15,079 nucleotides of DNA from Cyclospora cayetanensis (GCF_002999335.1 NW_020312306.1:1-15079); one strand, 5' to 3'; shown: positions 1-9,835, numbered from the stretch's first letter. Translations and numbers: made by a program. The notes: a model not told the origin generated them from the letters alone.

Positions 1-2408
1 GAACACAATCATGATGCCATCTTTACTGAGTATTTGTAACGAGGTAGGCGCTACCCAAATTCTTGACATCCAGATCTCCAACAACAACTTTTATAATCAG
101 ATCAGTTCATATTCTTTGATGAGCGTTGAGACTTTGCAAAGGCCCTATCAAGAAACTGCTAGTAGCTGCAGTTGCTGAAAATTGGGTGTGACATCTCTTA
201 CGTGGGAGACATCTCACGTCAACAGAGTTTATGGAAATCCTTTACACCTGAGTATGAGTGCCACGTTGGCCTGAAACTGGATGGTCATCTGCTATGCGCA
301 AAACAGGACGGCGGAACAAAGTGGGAGTGTACAAGCAATAGAATCACCGATTTGGTTTGACCCACAGCAAGCCATCCTGAGCGTCGCAGGGCATTACTCG
401 CTCGCCATTCCGGATACTGGCCATGATGGTGGATGCATGGATGTCGAATGCACATGACTCACGCATTTTCTATAGAATCCCGTCATTCGACACACACAAG
501 AGCGACTGCGTTGCACAATAAGGATTCGGTGGGGCGTGGCGAGTGCGCTCTGGCGACTGCGCTAATGCTGCCTTCAATGTACTTCGCTGCAAAATCGGAC
601 TGAGAAGGCACTCAAGTCAGCAAACAACTGAAGGATTATCGAAGTCTAGAATCCTTAGGTGGGATACGTTAAAGAACAACGGTTGGTTTAAACAGTAAAA
701 TGACGCCCACGTAAAGAATGCCGGCGCACTTTTATGCCCCACCACGCCGCATAGAGTTCGTTTTCTATCCCGCACTGGATATTTCTCGTCAGGGACGGTG
801 AAGCGATGCGAATAGCAAGTACTAGTCGGGTGTTTCGGAGAGTACCTAGTGTGTTGGCAGAGAATAGCACCCGCCACTGCATTACTAGCACTGACTGGTG
901 GTAATAAATGGTGCTGAGTAGAGTAATGCGAGTACCGGAAGAGTCGCAACCCTGCTGGTAGGTATCCTTGTTACAACGTTTGCTTCCTCTGTTGAGGCCA
1001 CAGACTGCAGTTAGTTCAGTCAGTCCGTCAAAAAGCAGTGAGCTAAACAGTTCCAGGAATGTCAGTAGGAGGATACCATCCCAACATACTTTGCAGCCTC
1101 CTTGCGGATACGTACAAGCCATGTCGGGGTCAGCTCAATATTGGGCGAAAATGGCTCAATTCCCGCACCTAAAACACAAGATCCCAGAACCGCAATTGGT
1201 ATAGGGGAAAACGAACGCATGCGCGCCTTCGCATACTGGGCTTTACCAGAGACAGCTGTAGAGTACGCCGTTGGTGCTGTCGGTGTTCTTGCATGTTTCT
1301 GCTGAACACAAAAACATCGTGCATGTAGACATCCAATCAATCCTGCTTGATAGGCCCATAAAAGCTCCGATCACTTGCCACTCCCCCACAGCTGATGCAT
1401 CAACATGTTCAAACGGCATGAAGATATACTTCAGCTTACGACTGCACGTGTGGAACACCATTTGTGTTTTCCATGTGCGTGCATGGGGATTTAGTATAAA
1501 AGGCCTTCGTAACGTTGAAAGTCGAGTAGCCTGTATATGCTGAAGGTATGTCAAGTAGTTCGCCAGCATCGGGAGCTTTTGCCTGAGATTTCTTGTTGAC
1601 AGCTTTAATTTGGCGTACATGAACCATCTTCCGTCATTTTCGCTGCACCAAAGCTCTGTTATGCTGAAATTGGTGGTTGACTCTTTCACTTTGCCTCTTC
1701 CAACGAGTCGCTCGAATGTCACTTAATTTTTTCCTTGTGCTGTGAAAACTTCTGAAACGGCGGAACACAGCTCGGAGCCAACCCGGGGATTAGTTTAATA
1801 CTTGAGCTGGACTATTAGCAGATTGCCAGCCTGATAGCAGCTCGTTGTTGAATAGCCCATCCACGAACCCATGCTTGAAATTTGTGACTCTTGATATTAT
1901 TTTAGTCAACGTGCGAATCCACTACAAACGAATTGGTTGCAGAGCCAGTCAGATAGGGTGCATTCTCGGAAGCATCTTCTCTTCCTACTCTGTTGGGTTG
2001 CTCTCATAGGGGCCCTGTCTCACCTTCTTGAGGTGTTACCTCATCATAGAGAGATCGAGGTTTGCTAATGAGACTAGGAGGTACTCCACACTAGCGCTTC
2101 CTGGCACTCCAATCTCCACAGCACGTAGCTCTGGCCACACGCGTGTCTTCCAGTGGGTCATTGACGGCGTATTTGGGGTGAAGTCGGGGTATGCAGGCCT
2201 AACGTCAATGTCTCGTTCCATAATTAATGGAGCCATTCCAATTTGGAGTGGTGTGTAAGTGCCCTAGCCTCGTCAGTTAGCCTGCTTGCGCTGCTCCGCT
2301 CATGTTGCTCAAGTCACTGGCTTATCGCGTGCTCTTGCAGTTCCAAATTATGTGACACAATTCGTGACAGTAGAAAAACATGCGCTCTTGGAGAGCTGCT
2401 TGGGGCTG
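1..2408. other. Unassigned, apparently gene-poor DNA
   Basis: I see no convincing gene here. The longest open frames are on the minus strand at 1243-1722 (159 codons) and 688-1122 (144 codons). They are of a length expected by chance in sequence of this base composition, overlap other open frames, and show no family motif I recognise. The only stretch with a suggestive cysteine pattern is the short plus-strand frame at 172-360, listed separately. No tRNA-like cloverleaf, long repeat or transposon end was seen. One GCATGC palindrome lies at 1217-1222. Confidence 0.5.
172..360 (+). other. Possible exon with sushi-like cysteine spacing
   Basis: An open frame of 62 codons follows a CAG that could be a splice acceptor (ending at 171) and closes with TGA. 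It has no ATG at its start, so it would have to be a terminal exon. Its four non-initial cysteines are separated by 23, 11 and 10 residues, with YEC, a glycine-leucine segment, LLC and then WEC. This loosely recalls the second half of a sushi/CCP module, but the tryptophan sits too close to the last cysteine and C3-to-W is long. The match may be chance, and no partner exon was identified upstream. Confidence 0.15.
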
Positions 2409-2828
2409 CTAAGTTGTTCGGGTCTTCCCTGGCTTGCATTTTTTGTCTACCCTATACTGTAGGCTGAGGTCGGTTGTTACAACCCCTACACCCATAGGCC
2501 CTAAATACCAGCTGAAGTCTTGCCTTTTAACGAATGGTGCAGTAGTTGTGCTCATTTGATTTCGATATCTAAAGTTGTTTCTAGTTTTTGGAAGCCCCAC
2601 ATGCTGGCCTTTTGATCGCCAGGTTGCGCTTTGTCCTGCAGTCACCCAAAGTGCCACTTCGGGTAGATCTGAGACGAACCGCTGCCCAAACAGCGGATCG
2701 TCTACTATGTTGTTCTCAGGAACGAAAGTTTTGTACTGTTTGATAGAGCAGTGTATTAATAATTTTTGTTGCTTCACCTTTTCAATCCCCCCAAGCCCTG
2801 CTGGTGAGCTTATATTGGCGTGAACCAA
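2409..2828 (-). other. Orphan 139-codon open frame, coding status unclear
   Basis: This minus-strand frame opens at a TTG, not an ATG, and ends at a TAG. The translation has mixed composition with no low complexity, no signal peptide and no membrane segment. It reads like ordinary protein in its middle part (around PENNIVDDPLFGQRF), but I recognise no family. A frame of this length is expected about once or twice by chance in a window this size, and an overlapping plus-strand frame exists at 2575-2823. If real it would be an internal or terminal exon, since it lacks a start codon. Confidence 0.15.
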
Positions 2829-4107
2829 TCAGTTTGCGCATGTAGGAATGCTTGAAATGTAGTAATTCCAATTGAACAAGTTCTGCATTAACAAGGCCAC
2901 CACTTATGTGCTTTTATTATCAATTGACGTGGGTCAAGGAGTATTTGCTTCTATTTGAATAGGAGTGCAGGGCGAGGTACATCTCCAACCGACCGATGAA
3001 CTCTTCTTGTTCTGTCTGTCCGTGTGGCCTTCACTCTTTTCTAGTCCACATAGCCTGATCACCGCGCTCATACACTTCAATTGGATTACAAATCATGCCT
3101 TTTCACAGCTGCGGAGCTACTATGTTCTCACCAGCTCGCGGGCCGGCCTCTGCCTCTAGGCGTTGTGCTACCGTCATTTAACAATGCCAGAAGGACTTTT
3201 TTCACACTGCTGCTAACGAGGTCAGGTGAATGAGCTATCGAGTAACTTTATGCAAATCGAACATCTTAAAATTGGGGAGCCCAAAATCTTACTGCATCCA
3301 CAGCCAGTGGATGAGCGGGGAACAGCTAAATCGAGCCATGATGTGCAACCAACTGTGGCGCCACAACTAACGCGAATCTAGGAAAATGCTTCCCCTAAGA
3401 CTCAATCCAAACTTTATAGGGCTTTGCTAAGTGAATCTACAGCAGAGCTCCCTCCCTAGCGTGCCTGCGCCTCCAGAGTTACCAGATAGACTGAGAGTGA
3501 CAGCTATGGTGCTCGTTGTCACTGCGTCTAAGCACTCTACTTAGCGTGTTAAGGTACAAATACTCACTCCATACAAAACTAGTTAGTAGAGGTAAAAGTT
3601 CAGAAAAGAATTGAATCCTTGCTTTATCTATTGGCAAGCTTTATTTAAACCATAGCATGTTCGACCGAGATCAGGATACAAAATGCAAAGTGCATATGCG
3701 TTGGATGGTTTGTGCAGCTAGCTGTGTATAACTGTGGTCCTTAGAGGTTACAGCAACGCGCACCCTAGCTGTCCCTCTTTCCTCTTGCCAGGAGCCCTGG
3801 GAGAAGGGGTAGGGAAAGGCGAGTATTCTTTGGAAAAACATTCAATACCTTTCTGTTACACTTATATTGAATCCGAAGTGAAGTTTTGGGCCAGTGAGAC
3901 CTTAGGTGAAGTTGTACACTCAGGGCATCTTACAGCTAGTTCCATTCAATATCTTGCGCACAGACTTTGCGTCTTGTTCTATCAAGCTAACGCTGCTCTG
4001 CAACCAATATCATATACAATAAGCCAAATCAGATATTGCGTTTTTTGTTCTTAATGAATATCGTTCGTGTACAAAACAGCTCTTAAAATTAGCTTCACCC
4101 TCTACAG
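2829..4107. other. Unassigned intergenic DNA
   Basis: Nothing firm is visible in this stretch. Plus-strand frames of 64 codons (2965-3159) and 106 codons (3734-4054) have no recognisable motif and are of chance length. The segment is rather AT-rich in places and has no long repeat or structured RNA that I can identify. It could include untranslated or intronic sequence of a plus-strand gene ending near 4616, if that weak candidate is real. Confidence 0.4.
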
Positions 4108-4275
4108 TTGGTTTATCGGGGACTAGGAAAAGACCCTCTCGGTGGCAGTGGCCTAATCTGCTTGGCGTACATGAATTATTTGTGAGAAAAGAATATCTCC
4201 AGTTCAAGGCAGCTTGGGCCTTCATAATATTAAATTGGACACGCCACAAGCTTTTTTCTTCATTGCTTCTTACAG

Positions 4276-4616
4276 CAAGGAAACGTGGCTGCTTTCCTCA
4301 GAGAGTCATTGTTTACGGAATCTGGACTATGCCTAGATCCAAAAACTGTCTGGCTCGTAAAAGGATAGCAGCTTGGGACATTTTACCTGCCTTGGCCTAC
4401 CCCTATAGCCTTTCATCCTGAACCAGAAGCCAGAGAATCCGCCGAGCAGCTAGCCTCAGCAGAGCAGCTGGCTTACATTGGCTCCATTATTGTAAGCCTC
4501 CCACTGTTTTTATTCCCTTATACGAATTGAGAAAGGAAATCGACTGGCTAATTTAGGAAAGAAAAGAGTGCTTGCAGCACTTGAAAATGCAACTCCAGCA
4601 TCCCGCATTATGCTGA
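4276..4616 (+). other. Weak multi-exon candidate, possibly the 3' end of a gene
   Basis: Three short plus-strand segments look coding when read together. The first (4276-4356) follows a strong acceptor, a pyrimidine run ending in TTACAG. The second ends at 4491 before GTAAGC and encodes a duplicated SAEQLA motif. The third starts at 4557 after TTTAG and stops with TGA at 4614-4616. The second and third join in phase through a 65-nt intron. The first and second are in the same frame but separated by one in-frame TAG at 4366-4368, and I found no splice pair that removes it in phase. Segments this short can look coding by chance. It may be a real 3' end, a pseudogene, or nothing. Confidence 0.2.
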
Positions 4617-4847
4617 ATAAACTGTAACGCACAGTCACCTTGCTGTTGATTGTACACTAAGATATAATGACGCGTCAGTTCCGTCGTCTGTACTAATATG
4701 CGCTGCAGGAAGAAAGCTTTTAGAGCTCTTGGATGTTTTTGCGGTGTTGCTACATAGATGTGCCGTAAATTGCAGGTGCAGTGCTTTTGCTGTCTACATT
4801 CACACTCCTGCGGAATATGCAAGTCAATGTTGCCCTCATTTTGCTAT

Positions 4848-5568
4848 TTACTTAAAGTTGCTGTAGGCGGCGAGTTTTGGGGGGTAAAACCAAAGACTGT
4901 CCTTTAGGGAGTCGATACCTGCAGGGTCTTTCCTTCTCCCCTCTAGTCCCTGCGTTCTTTCTCCTTTTTGGGATGCGAACAATTGGTTGATTGTGTTGAG
5001 CCCCTCAGGAACCCTCCCGATGGCTTGTGAAGAGGTCATAAAGGCAGCGGTACCCATACTGTGATCTCCTTTGTTGCTGAGCCACGAAAGCGTATCCTGT
5101 CTTCTGCCTATGCTTCTCTTGCTCTCATGAATGGACTTGTCTGCTGTGGATATGGCTGTTTCACCGTGCTTAATGCTGTAGGGGAAGTATTCATTCTTGT
5201 CTACCTGTTCCGGGGCTCCGGATTCTATATGTTTCTCCTCTTGTTCTACCTCTACTTCTTGTGTTTGCGCATGCGCCCCGTGGGCATGGTGCACCATACC
5301 GCTGCTTTTACTGCGAATTTGATACGACTCACCATAGGTTGTGAGGGGTCCCCTTGACGACCCTGCGCTCCCTTTCACCACGGACGCTGCATCGCTTGCC
5401 AGCCACTGGGGCCCTGGGAGACCAGCGGGGGGGTGGTCGCTGAACCCCCACAGGGGTCCCCTTGTTACGGCTTCTCTGCAAAAATTGGCACAGGGTTTCG
5501 GAGGTGAGGATGATAGGACAGTATTGTTGGAACCGAAAAAAACTCCGTAGCTTGTCTCAAAGAAATTC
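4848..5568 (-). CDS. Hypothetical protein or terminal exon, 240 codons
   Basis: This is the longest frame in the window that does not overlap a better gene. It starts at an ATG at 5568 with A at -3 and ends in TAA (4848-4850). The frame stays open another 22 codons upstream of the ATG, to a TGA near 5636. A CAG in that extension (atatcag) could be a splice acceptor, so the segment may instead be the last exon of a larger gene. The protein is hydrophilic, with no signal peptide or membrane helix. It has a proline/glycine-rich stretch (residues about 42-80), an acidic glutamate-rich patch (about 105-130) and a basic tail ending in aromatic residues. I recognise no domain. The hydrophobic plus-strand frame opposite it is the mirror of glutamate codons. 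Another frame of equal length in this window (10714-11448, antisense to MIC60) is spurious, so length alone is not proof. Confidence 0.45.
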
Positions 5569-6232
5569 ATTCTGCGTCGGAAAGAGGCGTAGGTTTCTGA
5601 TATTGAAGCATCCAGGAGAGCAACGCCGTCCGTGCGTTGGTGTCAGCTCGTTGGGGGCGAGAGAACAGCACGGGTCACTTTCGAATGAAACTAATCTATT
5701 AAACAAAACCGTCATATCCACTGACTTTAAATGACTGTTATTACCAAAATGAGCAAAATGGCACGCCAGAAAGTAGACATACAGCCCCAAAGTCCATAAT
5801 TTTGGGTCACCAGGTGCCCTCGCCCGTCAGCGATTTAAAACCTATTGCTCAGCTTTTACGTTGTTTCCGAGAAGGACTTCCCGCAAATTATGCATTCAAT
5901 GCTCTTTGCTAATGTTAAGGCTTGGATTATTATTAGGTACATTAATAGGGGACTTCCTCCTAAACCTTTTGCGGGGATATCGTAACTACAGAGTACAATG
6001 AAAGGCGACTTGCTATTGTTTGGGTCGGCTCTCCTCCTTCTGTGCGTCAGCCCCGAAGTATATAAGGAAGCGGAGAGCAAGGATGAATGAGATGCTTCGA
6101 TGTAACGACAAATGCAGGACACCCCAGATGACGTTACTCAAGTAGATGTTGCATGGATGTTGTGTGTTGTGCCATTGGTGGTTCATCTTCAGTGGTGGAT
6201 GCAAAAGACAGAAACCACATCACCCATTCAGA

Positions 6233-6743
6233 ATGTCTTCCTTTACCAATCTTGCTCTCGCTGTTATAGCTTGCACGTCCGCAGTACAACAGCCGAGCAC
6301 CAATTTCGGTAGTACAACCCAGCCCCAACGATCCTCTACCAGTAACAATAAATTTCCCAATGATCCCCTGTCTCTGGAAGAAGAAATCATTAATGCAGAG
6401 GTACTTTTGGGGGTTACGGATGGCAGGGGAGGTCAGTGCAATAGTAGTGCAGACTGCTCTGGGTCCTATGCTCGACAGTTAGGTATTCCCCGTGAAGCGT
6501 GCCGTACACATGAGACGCTGTGAGAGACTTTTATTCATAACTTTGGGCAAAAGTGCATTTAAAAGTCAAGAGTAGGCCGCCCCTCTAACTTCACTTTCCC
6601 TAGATCTCCCGTATGACACTCCCATCAAGCAGACATGCGAAACACTAGAGGCCTCGGTGGTTGTATCTACAGAATTGCTTGTGGTTCACGGTTGTGTGGA
6701 GCAAGAGAAGTTCGTGGTTAGATTAAATGCCAGCCTTTGTTAG
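6233..6743 (+). CDS. Small secreted protein, two-exon model
   Basis: Proposed exons are 6233-6431 and 6604-6743, giving 112 residues. The ATG has A at -3. Residues 1-19 form a typical signal peptide, with a short polar start, the hydrophobic core LALAVIAC, and small residues before Gln19-Gln20. Next come a Ser/Thr/Gln/Asn-rich stretch (about 20-45) and an acidic segment (about 46-57). The donor (GGGGAG then GTCAGT) and the acceptor (a pyrimidine tract ending in CCCTAG) are both strong and keep the frame. Exon 2 adds a valine-rich segment with three cysteines (residues 78, 97 and 112) and stops at TAG. Read without splicing, exon 1 would continue to a TGA at 6521-6523 (97 residues) with a different cysteine set. 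The signal peptide suggests entry to the secretory pathway; surface, microneme or rhoptry fate cannot be told. Further 3' exons are possible. I recognise no family. Confidence 0.4.
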
Positions 6744-7255
6744 TTTTGGGGAAAATTTATTTCATGCGTATACGGTCGCACGCTAGCAGCAGAGCTACTC
6801 TCTGCTGTGTCCCTTCTTTGCAAATCGATCCGTCTCAAAGACACCTGCCCATCGGAGGATCCAGCTGCTCGGCGTTGTATTGTATTCAAAAAACCTTACC
6901 CTATAATACAATGCACAGTTACTCCTGGAAATTTGCAATGCTCTACATGGTAATAGAGAGCAGTTGAGGTTTAGAATTGCCTTAGGTACGTTTCCTTGGC
7001 ACAAACACCCGCAGCCTCATCCCTCCTACCCGTCTGTCCTCCCTCTCAAATCTTCGTCTTGCTCTTTCTGTAGTTTCTAAGCTCTTTGCGTTTTCGCCCT
7101 TTAAGTCGTTTTGGTTCTTTTATTCTGTCAGTCTCGTTATCGCCCTTCAATGTGTCCACGATTCTGAGCAGCTGAATGCCCCCCTCTTGCCACTTGAAAA
7201 GAGCTAGCCACATTTTTTTGCTTCTGAAGCGGACGTCCCTGGTGGTGTTCTCGCG
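6744..7255. other. Convergent intergenic region with pyrimidine-rich tract
   Basis: This stretch separates the plus-strand secreted-protein candidate from the minus-strand ORAI-like gene, so it should hold the 3' flanks of both. The part from about 7015 to 7150 is strongly pyrimidine-rich on the plus strand, mainly CCCT, CTTT and TCTC runs. The RNA of the minus-strand gene, if it extends this far, would therefore be purine-rich in its 3' untranslated region. A 76-codon plus-strand frame at 6737-6967 contains several cysteines but has no clear link to the upstream exons. No clear polyadenylation signal stood out. Confidence 0.35.
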
Positions 7256-8449
7256 CTAAATCCTGGCCCCAAATGCTGGATCAATGCAGAGGCCAGAGAG
7301 CCTAGCGTCGGCCTCTCTGGTCATTACAACGCCAATATTCCGAATGGGATTCCCCTCGAGCTGCCCCGAGCTAAACTTCTGAGGGACAAACTTTTCCTTC
7401 AAGGCCATAACATGTTTTAAAAGGCAGAAGAAAACTAGGGAAAGCACTAGGGATAACAACATTGCTCCTAGGAAGGAGAAGAGGCAAAGGGATGCAAAGA
7501 CAGTCGCAAAGAAGTAGCATAGGGTTCCCATGCGGAAGAATACCACCGACCGATGGTAAGCCTTTTCCATTACTCCGATCACCTGAGAGGTCAGCAAAGC
7601 AGCAACGGCCGGATAGCACGCAATCACGAGCGGACCTAAAACCTTCCACATTCGTAAGCTTACGGCAACTGTACAGATGCGACCCAGTGGCCCAAGAATA
7701 CGCTATCAGGAGCCAGCACAAGGTGCAAGAAATATATAAAACGGCAAAATGCCGAATACGCTGAAGCATACAATTAAAGGGAAGGTAAATAATTGCAGAT
7801 CCCACAGATTGTCATGTCATGACTAAGATGTACCGAGGATGGCAAATAATTATCACGTTGCAACTCCACCTGCTGCGTAAACTAGCTCATCACCTAATTC
7901 CCTTGTTTTCTGGTTGCATGCAGTCCACACGCGCTAAGTTTCGCACGTGAGCATATCTCACATCAGAAAAGCAAACGGAGATGGGAAGAGGCAAAGGCAA
8001 GTTTTCTCGAGGGATCGGGTTGCACGCATATGATAGCTTCGTCTACCCTGTCCTTTACTCTATCTAACTTCCTGTGTATTACTTTCCATCTTTCCCTCCC
8101 TGGTTTTTTCTCCTATTGCTTCACTTACAACTCTGTATGACTCATCTCCCTGACCGATAAGCGCCTTTCCAGGCCCCCAGACCGTGCAGGTTGTACAGAT
8201 CGCCAAGACTAAGAAATTAAGTCCCATGGCACCCGCTGCAGTGAGGGAAAAAATGAGATGGAAGCCTTGGGGACCCTTGGGTATGTCAGTCTGCAGCTGC
8301 ATTACAGATGAGGCAAAACCGCCAAGGAAGGCCGCCAAAGTGCCGAACTTCTTCAAAACCTCCGTCCAATACTGCAGCTCTAACTGCCTCAAATGAAGAT
8401 TCTGACGGGCTAGGCCTGCGATTACGTGCGCCTTATTGGCTTGCAGCAT
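7256..8449 (-). CDS. ORAI/CRAC-channel-like four-helix membrane protein
   Basis: The two-exon model is 8449-8129 and 7582-7256, 215 residues, with phase-0 junctions at an excellent donor (GTT then GTAAGT) and acceptor (CTGACCTCTCAG). Predicted helices lie at about 36-53, 63-91, 118-141 and 143-163. An amphipathic N-terminal segment rich in Gln, Leu and Arg (1-35) comes first, and a cytosol-like tail of about 50 residues follows. The resemblance to ORAI lies in the order and spacing of short motifs: a helix-1 core with GF-A and two preceding lysines; P-x-G-x(3)-FS opening helix 2 and ending in an ICTT motif; and helix 3 with the core GTL-x(2)-F-x-A-x-V. Known ORAI proteins form plasma-membrane calcium channels opened by STIM. 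Here the filter glutamate (human E106) aligns with Leu52, and the loop between helices 3 and 4 is very short, so calcium selectivity is doubtful. An unrelated four-helix protein remains possible. An in-frame TGA lies 13 codons before the ATG, but an extra 5' exon cannot be excluded. Confidence 0.65.
7583..8128 (-). other. Intron of the ORAI-like gene
   Basis: This proposed 546-nt intron starts with GTAAGT and ends with a pyrimidine-rich tract and CAG. Reading through the donor would add about 22 polar residues and then stop, which would cut the protein after its second helix. Splicing joins helix 2 to helix 3 in frame. It contains a TGCATGCA octamer at 7915-7922. The minus-strand frame upstream of the acceptor is open for some distance, so a slightly longer second exon is an alternative. 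Confidence 0.55.
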
Positions 8450-9691
8450 TATATCAAGGTTCCTTTCAAGAGTATAAACGATTTGTCAGCTGAGAGGTAA
8501 CGAGTTAAACTGATGATGATATAGATTACAGTGCTTTGCCTTGAGGTTGAAGGGTACAAGGGGCCCTGGCACGACCAAAGTCGCGGAACCAAAATATAAA
8601 AGAGCAATTATTTCACAGATAAATTAAAGAGACTAAGTATAATATCAATTCGGTCACTTCAAAGTAAGTAGAAAAAGACAGAGACCCCTTTCCGATGTCG
8701 GAGGCGCCAGTCCAGTGGAGCGGTGCCGGTGTAGGCTCGTCGGTCGCATGCCATTCGAAAGCCTCCACTTGTAAAAGCACAACCCAACTATGCAACAAAT
8801 ACTCAAGAATTTGCTCTAGATTCCAGATAAACAGAATTTCGCTTCAAATGAAACAAAAAGCGCGGCCCAGTCACAATAACGAGGCTTTGGGAGGCAATAT
8901 GGCGGCTGCGCTGTCTTCTCCGGTGCCCCGAAGATACTAGCTACTTTTAGCTATCTGCGTCCCATGCCTAACTTTTTGCATCAGAAAAATTATGGCAATT
9001 TTTAATTACGTCTAAGGGCCACCATAGTCCAATCTCTGCCTGCTATGTGAATCTGCAAGCGTGTAAATTATACACGGAATTGCATGCACAGCGGTCCTCT
9101 CATAGGCTTAGAACCCTTCTTTTGCCATAGCTCTTTCCCCTTATTTTAGGTGTTTCTTCTCTAACTCGATACTCAAAACCGGTTTGGATGTTTTCAAAAC
9201 CCGTTACCACTGTTTTTCTCCGTGATACACTTCTTGATTCATGCTGCGATCGACTTGTTCTTCTGGAAAATTACCTCTGCCCCCTTCCAATGGTCCGCTC
9301 TGGTGCTCTTGAACCCCCTTCTGCAGTGAAGGCGCACCCCAGGCTGTTACAAGCGCCCCGTGGTCCCCTAACCTCACTACTCCGCGTGAGCTAATTAGCA
9401 TTTCTACACATTCCGCTGATCCAGCACATCCTACTTTACCCACAAGAAATGTCTTCCAAACCATTGCCTTGCCAAAACAAGGCCCATGCAAGCTGTGCCC
9501 ACTGAGCAAAAAGCCGAAAATTCTCCTGAATGCACTTGGTGGGATCTCTGACGGCCTCACAGGGTCTCTAACAAGATATTACAGAAAAGAGTCAAATGGA
9601 AGTACGCATAAATTTGTCCCGGTACAGATTCCATGTGACGCATTGGATGTGATGAGTTGGGTGCAAATAGAAGGCTTTGGGTTAAAATAGT
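8450..9691. other. Intergenic region between ORAI-like gene and MIC60
   Basis: This should hold the promoter of the minus-strand ORAI-like gene and the 3' flank of MIC60. GCATGC at 8746-8751 and TGCATGCA at 9081-9088 lie about 300 and 630 bp upstream of the ORAI-like ATG and are candidate promoter elements. A plus-strand frame is open from 9313 to a TAG at 9688-9690 (about 125 codons) but lacks a clear start or splice partner, and a 118-codon frame lies opposite it (9204-9560, minus). Neither matches a family I know, and both are of chance length. No RNA gene or mobile element was seen. Confidence 0.4.
9081..9088. promoter_or_regulatory. TGCATGCA palindrome, candidate ApiAP2-type site
   Basis: This perfect palindromic octamer lies in the intergenic region upstream of the ORAI-like gene. 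Motifs of the TGCATGC type are known to be enriched upstream of coccidian genes, and TGCATGCA is a known target of an apicomplexan AP2-domain protein. A regulatory role at this copy is inferred from sequence and position only. Confidence 0.3.
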
Positions 9692-9797
9692 GGGGACTAT
9701 AAACAACTTGTCTACCACAGGGGGACGTCACACACGGCGGTACCGGGGACAATGAACAACTCGTCTACTACAGGTGGATGTCACACACATGGTAGCA
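9692..9797. repeat. Diverged 53-bp tandem duplication
   Basis: Two adjacent copies of a 53-bp unit occupy 9692-9744 and 9745-9797, both starting GGGGAC. Over the first 44 positions 38 agree, and four of the six differences are transitions; the last nine positions differ more. The shared core contains AACAACT, GTCTA and GTCACACAC. The pair lies immediately after the TAG of a plus-strand open frame and 39 bp beyond the MIC60 stop codon, so it may be transcribed in the MIC60 3' untranslated region. I see no third copy in the window. Confidence 0.85.
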
Positions 9798-9835
9798 AGA
9801 TATGAGGCGTAAGTGTTTTGAGCTTAGAGTAGGGT

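Noticed and set aside
1243..1722. 159-codon minus-strand frame
   Set aside because: About one frame this long is expected by chance in the window; it has no recognisable motif and overlaps other frames of similar quality.
5061..5357. Plus-strand frame with an apparent membrane helix
   Set aside because: The hydrophobic stretch is the mirror of the glutamate-rich patch of the minus-strand frame 5568-4848.
5856..6122. Minus-strand frame ending in a C-x2-CGKSF zinc-finger-like motif
   Set aside because: Only one half of a C2H2 finger is present, there is no histidine pair and no ATG start; the frame is of chance length.
7371..7805. 144-codon minus-strand frame overlapping the ORAI-like gene
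   Set aside because: It is in a different frame from the helix-3/helix-4 exon, with less regular composition; the other frame is supported by the splice junction and helix pattern.
8613..8798. Possible extra 5' exon of the ORAI-like gene
   Set aside because: An acceptor-like site and an open frame are present, but I found no donor that joins it in phase to the 8449 exon, and an in-frame TGA precedes the 8449 ATG.
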